Assembly: GCA_029260795.1 (NCBI GenBank)
Contig: JAJDCO010000149.1
Coordinates: 1 to 64,000, forward strand
Reading direction: 5' to 3'
Origin: Planctomycetota bacterium
GTDB lineage: Bacteria > Planctomycetota > OFTM77
DNA: 64,000 nt
Every line of letters starts with the position of its first letter. The stretch's first letter is position 1. The notes beneath the pieces were generated by a model. That model had not been told where the DNA came from. It made no database searches and saw only the letters and a list, made by a program, of their open reading frames with translations. A program made the position numbers and the translations under genes. Shown piece after piece: positions 1 to 9,243 of the stretch.

Positions 1-1024
1 CCTCGGAATCCAGCTCTGGTCTCAAGGCATCCGGAACATCGCACTCGATGCCGGCCCCGACGTCGACGCCTTCTACGAGCAGAAGGGGCCTCCCCCACCG
101 GACGAGGAAGGCGAGATCTTGGTCGCGGCAGTCGATGGGAAGGGTGTTCCACTGCGCAAGGAGAGCACCCCTCGAAAGGCGCGGCTCGGACGCGGAGAGA
201 AGCCGAACAAGAAAAAAGAAGCCATCGTCTCGGCGGTCTACACCATCGACCGGCACCATCGAGACGTCGAGGACATCCTCCGAGAGATTGACGCTGAAGG
301 CTGCTTCATCGAGCCGAGCCACGAGCGGCCCGAGCGACCCGAGCCCTGCCACAAGCGCCTTCGCGCAACATTGGCGGGCAAGGACGCTGCCTTCGAAGAA
401 GTTCGCCGTCAGCTCGATGCGCGCGATCCTGACGTGACGAAGGAACGCGTCTTCCTCAGCGATGGGGATCCTGCCCTTCAGAAGCGAGCTCAAACCTACC
501 TCGGTGCCACCTCGAAGGTGACCATCGTCCTCGATCTGATACACGCCGTCGAGCGACTGTGGCATGCGGTGCCCGCCTTCCATCCCGAAGGCTCCAGGGA
601 AGCTGCCGAGTGGGTCATGCAACGCTTGCAGATGCTTCTCGAAGGCAAGGTTGGCCGGGTCGTCGGCGGTCTCCGTCAAAGCGTCACGAAGCGCAAGCTC
701 TCCGCTTCGAAGCGAAGAGCCGTCGAGTCGGCTGCCAACCACATGGACAACAACCGCCGGTTCATGCGCTACGACGAGTATCTCGCGAAGGGATACCCCA
801 TCGCGACCGGCGTGGTCGAAGGAGCGTGCGGCCACCTCGTCCGAGATCGCATGGAGAAGACTGGCATGCGATGGACGATCGAAGGTGCCCAGGCAATCCT
901 TGAGCTCCGAGCCGTTGACAAGAATGGTGACTGGCAGGAGTTCTGGAGATTCCGAGCCGACCGAGAGCATCGCCGACTCTATGGAGACGCCGCCTGAAAC
1001 GACCAACAAGAATCACATGCGCCT
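1..1024 (+). mobile_element. Right part of an ISKra4-type insertion sequence
   Basis: The window opens inside a transposase gene of the ISKra4 type, and only the downstream part of the element is present. The IS end should lie in the short stretch after the transposase stop (998-1024), immediately before the terminator of the neighbouring minus-strand gene. I cannot define the terminal inverted repeat because the left end is outside the window. The right boundary given is therefore approximate. Confidence 0.5.
2..997 (+). CDS. ISKra4-family transposase, 5' end cut by window
   Basis: The open frame runs in from the left edge with no start inside the window and ends at TGA 995-997, leaving about 331 residues. 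It would catalyse movement of the insertion sequence. Family features seen are an early VDGKGV segment, a central SDGDPALQKRA segment, and a C-terminal block with GYPIATGVVEGACGHLVRDR followed by MEKTGMRW, which is typical of ISKra4 transposases. No frameshift or stop interrupts the visible part, so the protein could be intact if the missing N-terminus is. A TTG at 119 is the first possible in-frame start visible, but homologous-looking coding sequence continues upstream of it. It is not a likely start. Confidence 0.8.
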   Translation, partial: LGIQLWSQGIRNIALDAGPDVDAFYEQKGPPPPDEEGEILVAAVDGKGVPLRKESTPRKARLGRGEKPNKKKEAIVSAVYTIDRHHRDVEDILREIDAEGCFIEPSHERPERPEPCHKRLRATLAGKDAAFEEVRRQLDARDPDVTKERVFLSDGDPALQKRAQTYLGATSKVTIVLDLIHAVERLWHAVPAFHPEGSREAAEWVMQRLQMLLEGKVGRVVGGLRQSVTKRKLSASKRRAVESAANHMDNNRRFMRYDEYLAKGYPIATGVVEGACGHLVRDRMEKTGMRWTIEGAQAILELRAVDKNGDWQEFWRFRADREHRRLYGDAA

Positions 1025-1060
1025 AAAAAAGAAACCGGGCGTCGCGCTGGCGACACCCGG
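1025..1060 (-). terminator. Rho-independent terminator of the 1130-2692 gene
   Basis: Read on the minus strand, an 11-bp stem (CCGGGTGTCGC / GCGACGCCCGG, one G-U pair) with a four-base loop is followed by TTTCTTTTTT. It lies about 70 bp past the stop of the minus-strand gene. A near-identical terminator follows the paralogue at 2943-2980. Confidence 0.85.
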
Positions 1061-1129
1061 CTGTCTCGCTGAGGGCAGGCTGAGGCGATCGGTCCGCCCC
1101 TCGGCTGAAGGGAGACCTCGGCGGAGGCC

Positions 1130-2692
1130 TTACTTGCCCTTCTTCTCGCCGCGGGAGCCGATGACCTTGCCGTAGCGGTAGTAGACCTCGAGGCAGAGCA
1201 CCATCAGCGCCGTGGAGTAGACGCGACCACCGGCTTCACCCCAGGGGCCGATCGGGTCCCAGGAGCCGCGGATGCAACCTTCCTCCTGGTGCTGATGCGG
1301 GAGGACGGCGTCCTTCATGGCTTCGTTCCAGATGTTCCAGTTCCGGCCACCGAGCTGGAACATGGCATAGGCGCCGTAATACCAGTAATACATGTCCGCT
1401 TCGCCGCCTTCGGGGTTCCACTTCGGCGGCATGTCCCTCAGGCGCTGGGCACCAAGCCGCACGGTCGGATGATCGCCGCCCTGGCCCAGGAAGATGCGCG
1501 AAAGCATCGCCACCGCGGTCATGGCTTCAGTCTTGTCGTTGGGGAACTCGGTTTCCATGCCCGCCTCGCGCGCCGACAGGCCGCCCTGGGTGAGGTAGCC
1601 AGTACGGCCCGTCTCCATGTTGGTCATCTCGTCGATCCAGGCGAGGGCGCCGTCGAAGGCCGCCATGTCGACGTCGAGGCCGGCTTCGCGAGCGGACTCG
1701 AGGACCATGACCATCCAGCCCGTCACGGACGTATCGTTCTCGCCATTGGGCGGGGACTCGTAGCGCCAAGCCTTGTAGGGGTTTCGAGATCGAAGGATGA
1801 AGTCGACAGCCCGCTGGGCCGGATCCCGCAGAAGGGGATGGAGTCCGGTCAGGTGATACGCTTCGGTCATCGCGAGGGAGGCGATGGCGTGGTTGTACAT
1901 GTAATGCTGGCCGACTTTGGCCCCGAAGATGCCTTGGTCGGGATCCTGCGCGCGCGTGAGGTGCTGGATGCCATTCAGCACGTTCTTCCTGTAATCACCC
2001 GCCATCGTCGTATTGCCGGCGCCGAGGAAGGCGAGCAGGGCGAGCCCAGTGAGGCCGTTGTCGTTGATGGGGGAACCATCACCGGTGCACGCTCCATGCG
2101 TGCACTGGTTCGCGAAGCCGTCGGCGTCCCAGCGACCGTCCGGTGCCTGGTGCCGGGCGAGCCAGTCGAGACCGAGGTCGACGGCCTTCTCGGTTTGAGA
2201 GTAGCCTCCCTTGCGACCTCGCCGGCCTCCGAATCGACCCGGGAAGCGCTGATCCGGCGCGATACGCCGTGTCGTCTCGTCGGTCTTTGAGAGGCCGTCG
2301 CGCCGCAGCGAAAGCGGACGAAGGACGGCAACCTCTTCGGTGTTCGAGGTGGCGGACCTCAGGAGCGCGACGGCGAGCGCCTCTTGTGTTCGCAGTGTCT
2401 CGAGATCGTTCGTCCCCAGAGCCTCTCGCTGGATCCCGAGGATCGCGCGGAGCTGCGCGATGCTCTCCGGATGGCGAGCGCGAGCGGATAGCACCTCGGC
2501 GAGTCGGCGTCGTGCCCGAAGTGTCTCGGGATGCTCCGCGCCGAGGATCTCGAAGCGCTGTTGAACCACCTCGCGCAGGAGCGCCTCGGCCTCGACCAGC
2601 TCGTCCTGCTGCGCGCTGGCAAGATCGGCGTTGAGGAAGGCTAGGGCGAGGGTGGCAATGACGACGAGTCGGTGGCGTGGCATCCGCTTCAT
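1130..2692 (-). CDS. Secreted TPR protein fused to prenyltransferase/squalene-oxidase repeat domain
   Basis: A 520-residue protein. Residues 1-27 look like a Sec signal peptide ending ASAQ. Residues about 30-120 carry tetratricopeptide-like repeats (HPETLRARRRLAEVL and a second LETLRTQEALAVALL unit). From about residue 150, beginning FGGRRGRKGG, it has the alpha/alpha-toroid prenyltransferase/squalene-oxidase repeats. These share the fold of terpene cyclases but have no visible DxDD cyclase motif, so catalysis is doubtful. The C-terminal part is nearly identical to that of the gene at 3048-4583, while the N-terminus is unrelated. ATG 2692 is preceded by AGGAG at good spacing. The role is unknown; an envelope or extracellular scaffold is possible. 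The fused architecture looks like domain shuffling after tandem duplication. Confidence 0.8.
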   Translation of the reverse strand: MKRMPRHRLVVIATLALAFLNADLASAQQDELVEAEALLREVVQQRFEILGAEHPETLRARRRLAEVLSARARHPESIAQLRAILGIQREALGTNDLETLRTQEALAVALLRSATSNTEEVAVLRPLSLRRDGLSKTDETTRRIAPDQRFPGRFGGRRGRKGGYSQTEKAVDLGLDWLARHQAPDGRWDADGFANQCTHGACTGDGSPINDNGLTGLALLAFLGAGNTTMAGDYRKNVLNGIQHLTRAQDPDQGIFGAKVGQHYMYNHAIASLAMTEAYHLTGLHPLLRDPAQRAVDFILRSRNPYKAWRYESPPNGENDTSVTGWMVMVLESAREAGLDVDMAAFDGALAWIDEMTNMETGRTGYLTQGGLSAREAGMETEFPNDKTEAMTAVAMLSRIFLGQGGDHPTVRLGAQRLRDMPPKWNPEGGEADMYYWYYGAYAMFQLGGRNWNIWNEAMKDAVLPHQHQEEGCIRGSWDPIGPWGEAGGRVYSTALMVLCLEVYYRYGKVIGSRGEKKGK

Positions 2693-2942
2693 GGCTCACT
2701 CCTGGCACGAACGGGCCCCGATTCAGGCGGAGCTCGGTTGTTTGAGTTCACTGGCCCCCGTGTGCGGGTGGCCCGCGACGACCAGATGCAACGGAGCGAT
2801 CCGTGTGAGGTTCAATTGCTGAACCCGGCTCGGGGCCGCGAGAGAGCGCGTCCGCGCTGCGGAGCACTCAGCGGCGCGCGACTCGGCGCCTCAAACCGAG
2901 CGAGCGGAGATGACGCAATGAATTCCGCGAGGGCTCCGAACC
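2693..2942. other. Intergenic spacer between the two paralogues
   Basis: This spacer should hold the promoter of the downstream minus-strand gene (start 2692). I see no convincing -35/-10 pair in it. Except for the terminator at its right edge, it shows no similarity to the sequence upstream of the paralogue. Confidence 0.4.
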
Positions 2943-2980
2943 AAAAAAGAAACCGGGCGTCGCGGTGGCGACACCCGGTT
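2943..2980 (-). terminator. Rho-independent terminator of the 3048-4583 gene
   Basis: On the minus strand an AACCGGGTGTCGCC/GGCGACGCCCGGTT-type stem is followed by a TCTTTTTT tract. It is a second copy of the terminator at 1025-1060, and the sequence between terminator and stop codon is also conserved. The duplication therefore included the 3' flank. Confidence 0.85.
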
Positions 2981-3047
2981 GTCTCGCTGAGGGTGGGCTG
3001 AGGCGATCGGCCCACCCTTCGGCTGAAGGGCGACCTCGGCGGAGGGT

Positions 3048-4583
3048 TTACTTGCCCTTCTTCTCGCCGCGAGAGCCGATGACCTTGCCGTAGCGGTAGT
3101 AGACCTCGAGGCATAGGACCATCAGCGCCGTTGAGTAGACGCGGCCACCGGCCTCACCCCACGGTCCGATCGGATCCCACGAGCCACGGATGCAGCCTTC
3201 CTCCTGATGCTGAGGCGGGAGGACGGCGTCCTTCATGGCTTCGTTCCAGGTGTTCCAGTCCCGGCCACCGAGCTGGAACATGACGTAGGCGCCGTAATAC
3301 CAGTAATACATGTCCGCCTCGCCCCCCTCGGGGTTCCACTTCGGCGGCATGTTGCGCAGCAGCTCGGCGCCGGCCTTCATCGCCGGGTGCTCACCTTCTT
3401 GACCCATGAAGATGCGAGCGAGCATGGCGACGGCCGTCATGGCCTCGGTCTTGTCGTTGGGGAACTCGGCTTCCATTCCCGTCTCGCGCGCCGACAGACC
3501 GCCCTTGCTCAGGTAACCGGTGCGGCCCGTCTGCATGTTGGTCATCTCGTCGATCCAGGCGAGGGCGCCATCGAAGGCGGCCATGTCGACGTCGAGGCCG
3601 GCTTCGCGCGCGGACTCGAGGACCATCACCATCCAACCGGTCACCGACGTGTCGTTCTCGCCATTCGGCGGCGACTCGTAGCGCCAGGCCTTGTAGGGAT
3701 TGCGTGAGCGGAGGATGAAGTTCACGCCGAGCTGCGCCGGCTCCTTGAGGAGCGGGTTGCGACCCGAGAGGAGGTAGGCTTCCGTCATCGCGAGAGCGGC
3801 CAGCGCATGGTTGTACATGTAGTGCTGTCCGACCTTGGCGCCGAAGACGCCTTCGTCCTGGTCTTGGACGCGCTTCAGGTACTGGATGCCTTGCCGAACG
3901 TTCTTCTTGTAGTCACCGACGGTCGTGGTGTTGCCGGCGCCGAGGAACGCGAGCAGAGCGAGTCCGGTAAGCCCGTTGTCGTTCGTGGCATTGCCTGGGC
4001 CGTCACAAGGCGGCGAGCACATGTCCATGAAGCCGTCCGAGTCCCACTTGCCATCCGGGCTCTGGTGATTCGCCAGCCACTCGAGGCCGAGGTCGACGGC
4101 CTTCTCGGTCTGCGAGTAGCCGCCCTTGCGACCCCGTCGACCACCGAACTTGCCACCGAAGCCGCCGCCACCGGCACCGCCACCGACACCGATCACGTCG
4201 TTGACGTTGTTGGAGTCGAAGGGCGTGTCGACGGGGTTGTCGTCGAAGTCCTCTTCGCTCTCGGTCTCGACGTCCTCTTCCATGATGGTCGGCTCTTCGA
4301 TGATCTGCTCGACCTCTTCGATCACCTCTTCTTCAGGGATCTCTTCCTCTTCTTCGATCATCTCCTCGGGGACGTCTTCGAACTCGGCCTGGATGCCCTT
4401 GTCGTTGACCGAGTCCTTGCTCATCCACTCCATGTTGTAGAGCGCAAAGATCAGAACGACGTGGATCGCGGCTGAGATCGCGAACCAAGGAGACTTCTTG
4501 AGCTGCGCCGCCATGACGTCGTTGAACGACTCTTGGCGGAAGTGCGTCTCGACGACGCTGTGAGGATGATTCAGATCAGACAT
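3048..4583 (-). CDS. TonB/TolA-like membrane protein with prenyltransferase/squalene-oxidase repeats
   Basis: A 511-residue protein. A cytoplasmic N-terminus of about 30 residues is followed by one membrane helix (about 33-51, WFAISAAIHVVLIFALY). Next come a very acidic Glu-rich stretch (about 65-125), a Gly-rich hinge (132-150), and a large alpha/alpha-toroid domain of prenyltransferase/squalene-oxidase repeats (150-511). A single N-terminal helix with a charged extended linker resembles TonB/TolA energy-transducing proteins, which suggests it spans the periplasm. That is an inference from layout only. The C-terminal domain is duplicated in the adjacent gene at 1130-2692. ATG 4583 has AGAGAGG upstream, and a promoter is recognisable at 4809-4838. 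Confidence 0.8.
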   Translation of the reverse strand: MSDLNHPHSVVETHFRQESFNDVMAAQLKKSPWFAISAAIHVVLIFALYNMEWMSKDSVNDKGIQAEFEDVPEEMIEEEEEIPEEEVIEEVEQIIEEPTIMEEDVETESEEDFDDNPVDTPFDSNNVNDVIGVGGGAGGGGFGGKFGGRRGRKGGYSQTEKAVDLGLEWLANHQSPDGKWDSDGFMDMCSPPCDGPGNATNDNGLTGLALLAFLGAGNTTTVGDYKKNVRQGIQYLKRVQDQDEGVFGAKVGQHYMYNHALAALAMTEAYLLSGRNPLLKEPAQLGVNFILRSRNPYKAWRYESPPNGENDTSVTGWMVMVLESAREAGLDVDMAAFDGALAWIDEMTNMQTGRTGYLSKGGLSARETGMEAEFPNDKTEAMTAVAMLARIFMGQEGEHPAMKAGAELLRNMPPKWNPEGGEADMYYWYYGAYVMFQLGGRDWNTWNEAMKDAVLPPQHQEEGCIRGSWDPIGPWGEAGGRVYSTALMVLCLEVYYRYGKVIGSRGEKKGK

Positions 4584-4808
4584 GGGTCGCCTCTCTAATC
4601 GCGGTTCGATCCCGCCGGATCGAACGCATCAAGCCCATGAGGTCGGGGGAAACAGCGCCCCGATCAGAACCGCCCGGACCGACCACGATCGTTCCAGGCG
4701 CGGGCTTACGAACGAGTCGGGCCCGCCAGGGTTCAATGAGCTCTCCCATTTTTCTCCGATGACTCTCGACGGATCTCGGGCGTCCTCGCCCCCGCCTAGA
4801 GCCCGGGC

Positions 4809-4838
4809 ATTCTATGCGAGAGCCGCGACGAGCGGCAA
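4809..4838 (-). promoter_or_regulatory. Sigma70-type promoter for the gene starting at 4583
   Basis: On the minus strand TTGCCG (4833-4838) and TAGAAT (4809-4814) are separated by 18 bp. The element lies about 225 bp upstream of the TonB-like gene in a 317-bp spacer that otherwise shows nothing recognisable. The same TAGAAT -10 and 18-bp spacing occur upstream of rnc. Confidence 0.55.
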
Positions 4839-4900
4839 CAGCCATTTCGACCGTCCTGGAGGGTCGCTCCGACGCGTTCAACATGCTGGAGAGTAATCGC

Positions 4901-5917
4901 TTAGCGGCCCGCTGCCTCGGGTTCCCCGAGCAGCAGCCGCCGCGTTTCAGGATCGCTCTCCAGGATGAGCTGCCGCACGATCCGCTCCTCCGCGGCCGCC
5001 GTCTTCTTCTGGGACAGCTCGGCTCGGATCGCCTGCTGGGCCTCGTCGAACGAAAGGCGCCTTTCTTCGAGGCGTTCGGCGATGAAGAAGACCTCGAATG
5101 CCTGGGGGCGACGAATCGGATCGCTCCACTTTCCAAGCGGCAGCGAGCGTACGACCGCGCCGAGCGCGGGGTCCGCCGAGAAGGCGCTCACCGGCTGTAG
5201 GCCCATGTCGAGCATCGCCGTCTCGCCGTAGCGCTCGATGATCTTGGGCTGCATGTTCAGCCAACCCTCGCTCTCCAGCTGTCCTCGGAGCTTCTCGGCC
5301 GACTCTCGGGCAGCATCGATCGAGGGATGCTCGTCGTGCGGGACCCGCACTCGGAGCAGTCGGATCCGCGCCGGCTCGACGTAGTTCTCCTCGTGAGCGA
5401 GGTAGTAGCGTCGCAGGTCGGTCACGGTGACGTCGAGATCGAATGGCGAGCGTCGGCGCGTCAGACCCGTGTCGACCTCGAGATCGAAGCCCTTGCGCTG
5501 AAAGAAGCGGCGCTTCTTGAGATCTTCCTCTCGCTGATCGCGGAAGTCACTCAGGCTGAGCCCATCGGCGGAGAGCGCCTGCAGGAGCTGCCCGAAGTCT
5601 CCGCCGAATCGGCGCCGCACGACGAACTCGACTTGGCGATCGAGCTCGTCTTCGGTGATCGAGATACCGAGCTCCTCGGCGGCTTGCTCTTGGAGCTTCT
5701 GCATGATGATCGCGCGGATGATGCGCTCGGGGTCGACGTCGCGCCCGGCTTGGGCGAGGGAGAAGCCGGCCTTCTTCTCGATGTCGGACTGGGTGATGAC
5801 TTCGCCGTTCACCCGTGCGAAGACTCGATCGACCAGCTGACCATGGGTCGCCGGCGGCGTCGGCTCCTGGGCGCTCGAGCTAGCGACCATCAGCACGAGG
5901 GTGAGAGCGGTTCTCAT
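4901..5917 (-). CDS. SurA-like periplasmic peptidyl-prolyl isomerase/chaperone
   Basis: A 338-residue protein with a short signal peptide (MRTALTLVLMVASSSAQ). It then has a SurA-N/trigger-factor-like helical domain (VDRVFARVNGEVITQSDIEKK, about 28-170) and a parvulin-type PPIase region (about 185-310). It probably helps fold exported or outer-membrane proteins. A longer frame extends to 6208, but ATG 5917 is preferred because GAAGGAG stands just upstream and the signal peptide begins there; the upstream residues overlap mfd and look non-coding. It follows mfd by 20 bp as the last gene of the rnc-mfd operon. Sequence divergence of the PPIase core makes enzymatic activity less certain than a chaperone role. 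Confidence 0.8.
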   Translation of the reverse strand: MRTALTLVLMVASSSAQEPTPPATHGQLVDRVFARVNGEVITQSDIEKKAGFSLAQAGRDVDPERIIRAIIMQKLQEQAAEELGISITEDELDRQVEFVVRRRFGGDFGQLLQALSADGLSLSDFRDQREEDLKKRRFFQRKGFDLEVDTGLTRRRSPFDLDVTVTDLRRYYLAHEENYVEPARIRLLRVRVPHDEHPSIDAARESAEKLRGQLESEGWLNMQPKIIERYGETAMLDMGLQPVSAFSADPALGAVVRSLPLGKWSDPIRRPQAFEVFFIAERLEERRLSFDEAQQAIRAELSQKKTAAAEERIVRQLILESDPETRRLLLGEPEAAGR

Positions 5918-5937
5918 GGCGAGCTCCTTCGAGTTCC

Positions 5938-8900
5938 TCACTGGGTCGAGCGCGAGCGGCGGCGGCTTCGAGTCCGGGCTTTCGACGGATCGCCGGCGCC
6001 ACCCAGGTAGGCCGTCAGCCAACGCGTGGCCTCGACCGGCGAGCGTCGATCGGCCGGCAGGACCAGCTCGAGGCGCTCGGCGGTGATGCGCCGTTGCTCT
6101 CGCCGAGCCGGATCGATCCAAGCCGATTCCTTGCCTCCATCGAGCAGCTTGATGATCAGTCGATCTTCTCCCGGGTAGCTGATGCGAACGATCCCGCGGG
6201 CCAGACAAGCTGCCTTCAGCCGGAGCAGCTCGAGGAGCCGGCCGACCGCTTCCGGTGGCGGTCCGAATCGGTCGCGCATCTCTTCGCGTATCTTCTCAAA
6301 GTCCTCATCGGTGCGACAACGGTTCAGCCTGCGGTACAGGCGAAGTCTCGAGCGCAGATCTCGCACCCAGTCTTCCGGGATGTGTGCGTCGATGCCGATC
6401 TCGAGGTCGACCTCGCGGACCAGCTCGATGCGCTCGTGCTTCTTGCGCCGGACCGCCTGCGCCAAGAGGCGGCAGTAAAGATCGTAGCCGACCGCGGCGA
6501 TGTGCCCGTGCTGCTGTGGTCCGAGAAGATTGCCGGCTCCTCGGATCTCGAGGTCTTTCATGGCGAGCGCGAAGCCGGCCCCGAGGTAATCGAGCTCCTC
6601 GATTGCCTTGAGTCGCTTGGCCGCGACTTCGGACGGGCGCGTGTTGGGCGGGATCAGGAAGGTCGCGTACGCCTGTCGATTCGCTCGCCCGACGCGCCCC
6701 CGGAGCTGGTGCAGATCGGCGAGGCCGAAGCGATCAGCGCGGTCGACGATCAAGGTGTTGGCGCGGGGGATGTCGAGACCCGACTCGATGATGGTCGTCG
6801 AGACGAGCACGTCGAGGCGCCCCTCGAGGAACTCGATCATCACTTGCTCGAGCTCGCCTTCGTCCATCTGTCCGTGCGCGACGCCGAAGCGCGCCTCGGG
6901 GACGAGCTGCTCCAACGCCTGTCGCATCTTCTCGATCGAGAGCACGCGGTTGTGGACGAAGAAGACCTGGCCGTCGCGCTCGAGCTCGCGATAGATGCTC
7001 TCACGAATCGTCTGCTCGTCGAAGTGCGAGATGCGTGTGCGGACGGCGTGTCGACCGAACGGCGCCTGCTCGAGCGTCGAGATGTCGCGCAGGCCCAGCA
7101 GCGACATGTGCAGCGTCCTTGGAATCGGTGTCGCCGTCATCGTCAGTACGTCGACGGTCGCTCGCAGGCGCTTCAGTCGCTCCTTGGCCGCCACCCCGAA
7201 TCGTTGCTCCTCGTCGATCACCACCAGACCCAGCTGGGCGAACTGCACGTCGCGTTGGACCAGTCGATGGGTCCCGATCACGAGGTCGACGCCGCCGCTG
7301 GCGAGGTGCTCGAGCACCTGACGCTGCTCGGCCTTGGTGCGAAAGCGGCTCAGGACGTCCACGGTCACCGGGTAGTCGGACAGGCGCTCGGTGAAGGTGC
7401 GGAAGTGCTGCTGGGCGAGCACGGTCGTGGGCACCAGCACCGCGACTTGGCGACCGCTCGCGATCACCTTGTAGGCGGCGCGCAGCGCGACCTCCGTCTT
7501 GCCGTGACCGACATCCCCACACAGGAGACGGTCCATCGGGCGATCGGCCTCGAGGTCGTGCTTGATGTCCGCGATCGCGCGCTGCTGATCCGGCGTCGGC
7601 TCGAAGGGAAACGCCTGCTCGAACTCGATCTGGAGGGCGTCGTCGGGCGGACAGGCTTCGCCGTGTTGCCGCTCGCGCAACGCTTGCACCTCGAGCAGCT
7701 CCGAGGCGAGATCTTCAACGGCCGCTTCGGCGGCCTTCTTTCGCTGAGCCCAGAGCTTGCCGCCGACCTTGCTCAGCCGCGGTGCCGTCCCCTTCGATCC
7801 GACGTAGCGCTGCACGAGCTCGATCTTCGAGATCGGGACATACACCTTCACGTCGTCGGCGAACTCGAGGATCAGGAACTCCTCTTCACCGCTCTGGCCT
7901 TGCCGCGGCAGCCGCTTGAGGCCGTGAAACTTCGCGAGGCCGTTGCTGAGATGGACGACGATGTCGCCGGGCGACAGGTCGAGGAAGTGATCGATCGCCT
8001 CGCCTTCGAACTGCCGACTGCTGCGACGGCGGGTCGGCAGCGGCTGTGCCTTCGGCAGCAGCTCGCCATAGTTGACGACCGTGGCTCTGTCCGGCCAGCG
8101 GAAGCCGGCACCCAGCGATCCACGCTCGAGTCGCAGGTCGGGAGTCAGGATGCCCTCGGACTTGAGCAGGTGATGGAGATGTCGGCGGTCGCCGCGCGTC
8201 GGACACAGGATCGTCAGGGGTGACGACTGATCGCGCAGTCGTTGAACCGTCGCCGGGAGCTCCTCTCGGCTGCCCCGCAGCTCGCCGGTCGAGAGGACCC
8301 GGTAGTGGATCACGTTCGGACGAGACACCGGCAAGGCGCTCACGGAGACGCACATCGGCTGGCCGCGACGACGCCGCCACGCGTCGCGCAACGGCTCGGC
8401 GGGCGGGGAGTGGCTCTCGAGCTTGATGATCTCCTCGGCGATCCGCTCGGGCTCGATCAGCACCAGGCCGGTCTCGGTTCCGAATGCCTCCAAGGGGCTG
8501 GTCGTTGCCGTATCGGAGGCGTCCTCGTCCGGACGCCAAAGCACGATGTCGACCGCCGAGCGCTCGGTGTGGGATACCTGAGTCACCGGGTCGAAGAGGC
8601 GTAGCGACTCGATCTCGTCGTCGAAGAGCTCGATGCGGATCGGGCTGCGCTCGGGGGGAGCGAAGACGTCGACGATGTCACCACGCACGCTGACTTGCCA
8701 GGGAGCGACCACGGCTTCGACGCGTTCGAAGCCGGCTTCGAGGAGTGCGCCGGCGAGCTGGTCGCGATCGAGGCGTTCACCCGGGGCGAGGTGCCTCTTC
8801 TGTCGCTCCTCCCGAGGGGCCGGGAGTGGTTGGAGCAACGCGAGGATCGGCGCGACGAGAAGCCGCGGACCTTCAGGCCGCCGCCATCCCTCGAGGACCG

Positions 8901-9210
8901 CGACGCGCTCGAGGGACTCGTCACGGGCATCGGAGGCGAATCGATCGGCAGCCGGCAGCTCGTCGACCCAGGCTCCCGTCTCGCGAGAGCCCAGGAAGAA
9001 GCGCAGCTCCTCGGCGCGGGTTGTCGCCTCGTCGGGGCCCGACGTGACGACGAGAAGCCGCTGGTCACGAGCCTGGCTGAGCGCCGCGATGAGGAGTGAG
9101 GCGAAGCCACCCCAAGCGCCACCGACCTCCGCCGTCCCCTGCTCGTCCAAGGCCGTCCGGACTCGTCGGGTCGTGGCGTCCTGAAGGAGTTGATCGACGA
9201 GTCGGTGCAC
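5938..9210 (-). CDS. mfd: Transcription-repair coupling factor Mfd
   Basis: A 1090-residue protein, slightly shorter than the roughly 1150 of E. coli Mfd. It removes RNA polymerase stalled at lesions and recruits UvrABC. In order it has an N-terminal UvrB-homology region, a CarD-like RNA polymerase-interaction domain (GDIVVHLSNGLAKFHGLKRL), and a RecG-like translocase. The translocase contains Walker A CGDVGHGKTEVA (His where Tyr is usual), the DEEQ box, and helicase motifs including TMTATPIPRTLHMSL. A C-terminal TRCF domain ends the protein. The start is GTG 9210. It lies 33 bp after rnc and 20 bp before the SurA-like gene on the same strand, so the three are probably co-transcribed. Confidence 0.95.
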   Translation of the reverse strand: MHRLVDQLLQDATTRRVRTALDEQGTAEVGGAWGGFASLLIAALSQARDQRLLVVTSGPDEATTRAEELRFFLGSRETGAWVDELPAADRFASDARDESLERVAVLEGWRRPEGPRLLVAPILALLQPLPAPREERQKRHLAPGERLDRDQLAGALLEAGFERVEAVVAPWQVSVRGDIVDVFAPPERSPIRIELFDDEIESLRLFDPVTQVSHTERSAVDIVLWRPDEDASDTATTSPLEAFGTETGLVLIEPERIAEEIIKLESHSPPAEPLRDAWRRRRGQPMCVSVSALPVSRPNVIHYRVLSTGELRGSREELPATVQRLRDQSSPLTILCPTRGDRRHLHHLLKSEGILTPDLRLERGSLGAGFRWPDRATVVNYGELLPKAQPLPTRRRSSRQFEGEAIDHFLDLSPGDIVVHLSNGLAKFHGLKRLPRQGQSGEEEFLILEFADDVKVYVPISKIELVQRYVGSKGTAPRLSKVGGKLWAQRKKAAEAAVEDLASELLEVQALRERQHGEACPPDDALQIEFEQAFPFEPTPDQQRAIADIKHDLEADRPMDRLLCGDVGHGKTEVALRAAYKVIASGRQVAVLVPTTVLAQQHFRTFTERLSDYPVTVDVLSRFRTKAEQRQVLEHLASGGVDLVIGTHRLVQRDVQFAQLGLVVIDEEQRFGVAAKERLKRLRATVDVLTMTATPIPRTLHMSLLGLRDISTLEQAPFGRHAVRTRISHFDEQTIRESIYRELERDGQVFFVHNRVLSIEKMRQALEQLVPEARFGVAHGQMDEGELEQVMIEFLEGRLDVLVSTTIIESGLDIPRANTLIVDRADRFGLADLHQLRGRVGRANRQAYATFLIPPNTRPSEVAAKRLKAIEELDYLGAGFALAMKDLEIRGAGNLLGPQQHGHIAAVGYDLYCRLLAQAVRRKKHERIELVREVDLEIGIDAHIPEDWVRDLRSRLRLYRRLNRCRTDEDFEKIREEMRDRFGPPPEAVGRLLELLRLKAACLARGIVRISYPGEDRLIIKLLDGGKESAWIDPARREQRRITAERLELVLPADRRSPVEATRWLTAYLGGAGDPSKARTRSRRRSRSTQ

Positions 9211-9243
9211 CGGCGCTCCCGAGTGGCGCCCGGAGCGCCGCGT

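Noticed and set aside
2698..2715. Sigma54 promoter starting TGGCACG
   Set aside because: The TGGCACG half is present but the TTGC half at -12 is missing and it points away from the local genes.
1130..4583. Squalene-hopene cyclase or true terpene cyclase genes
   Set aside because: The toroid repeats are present but no DxDD motif is seen, and the N-termini are TPR or TonB-like.
6094..8223. Long plus-strand ORF of about 709 codons opposite mfd
   Set aside because: It lies wholly antisense to a clear Mfd and reads as a GC-frame shadow with no domain.
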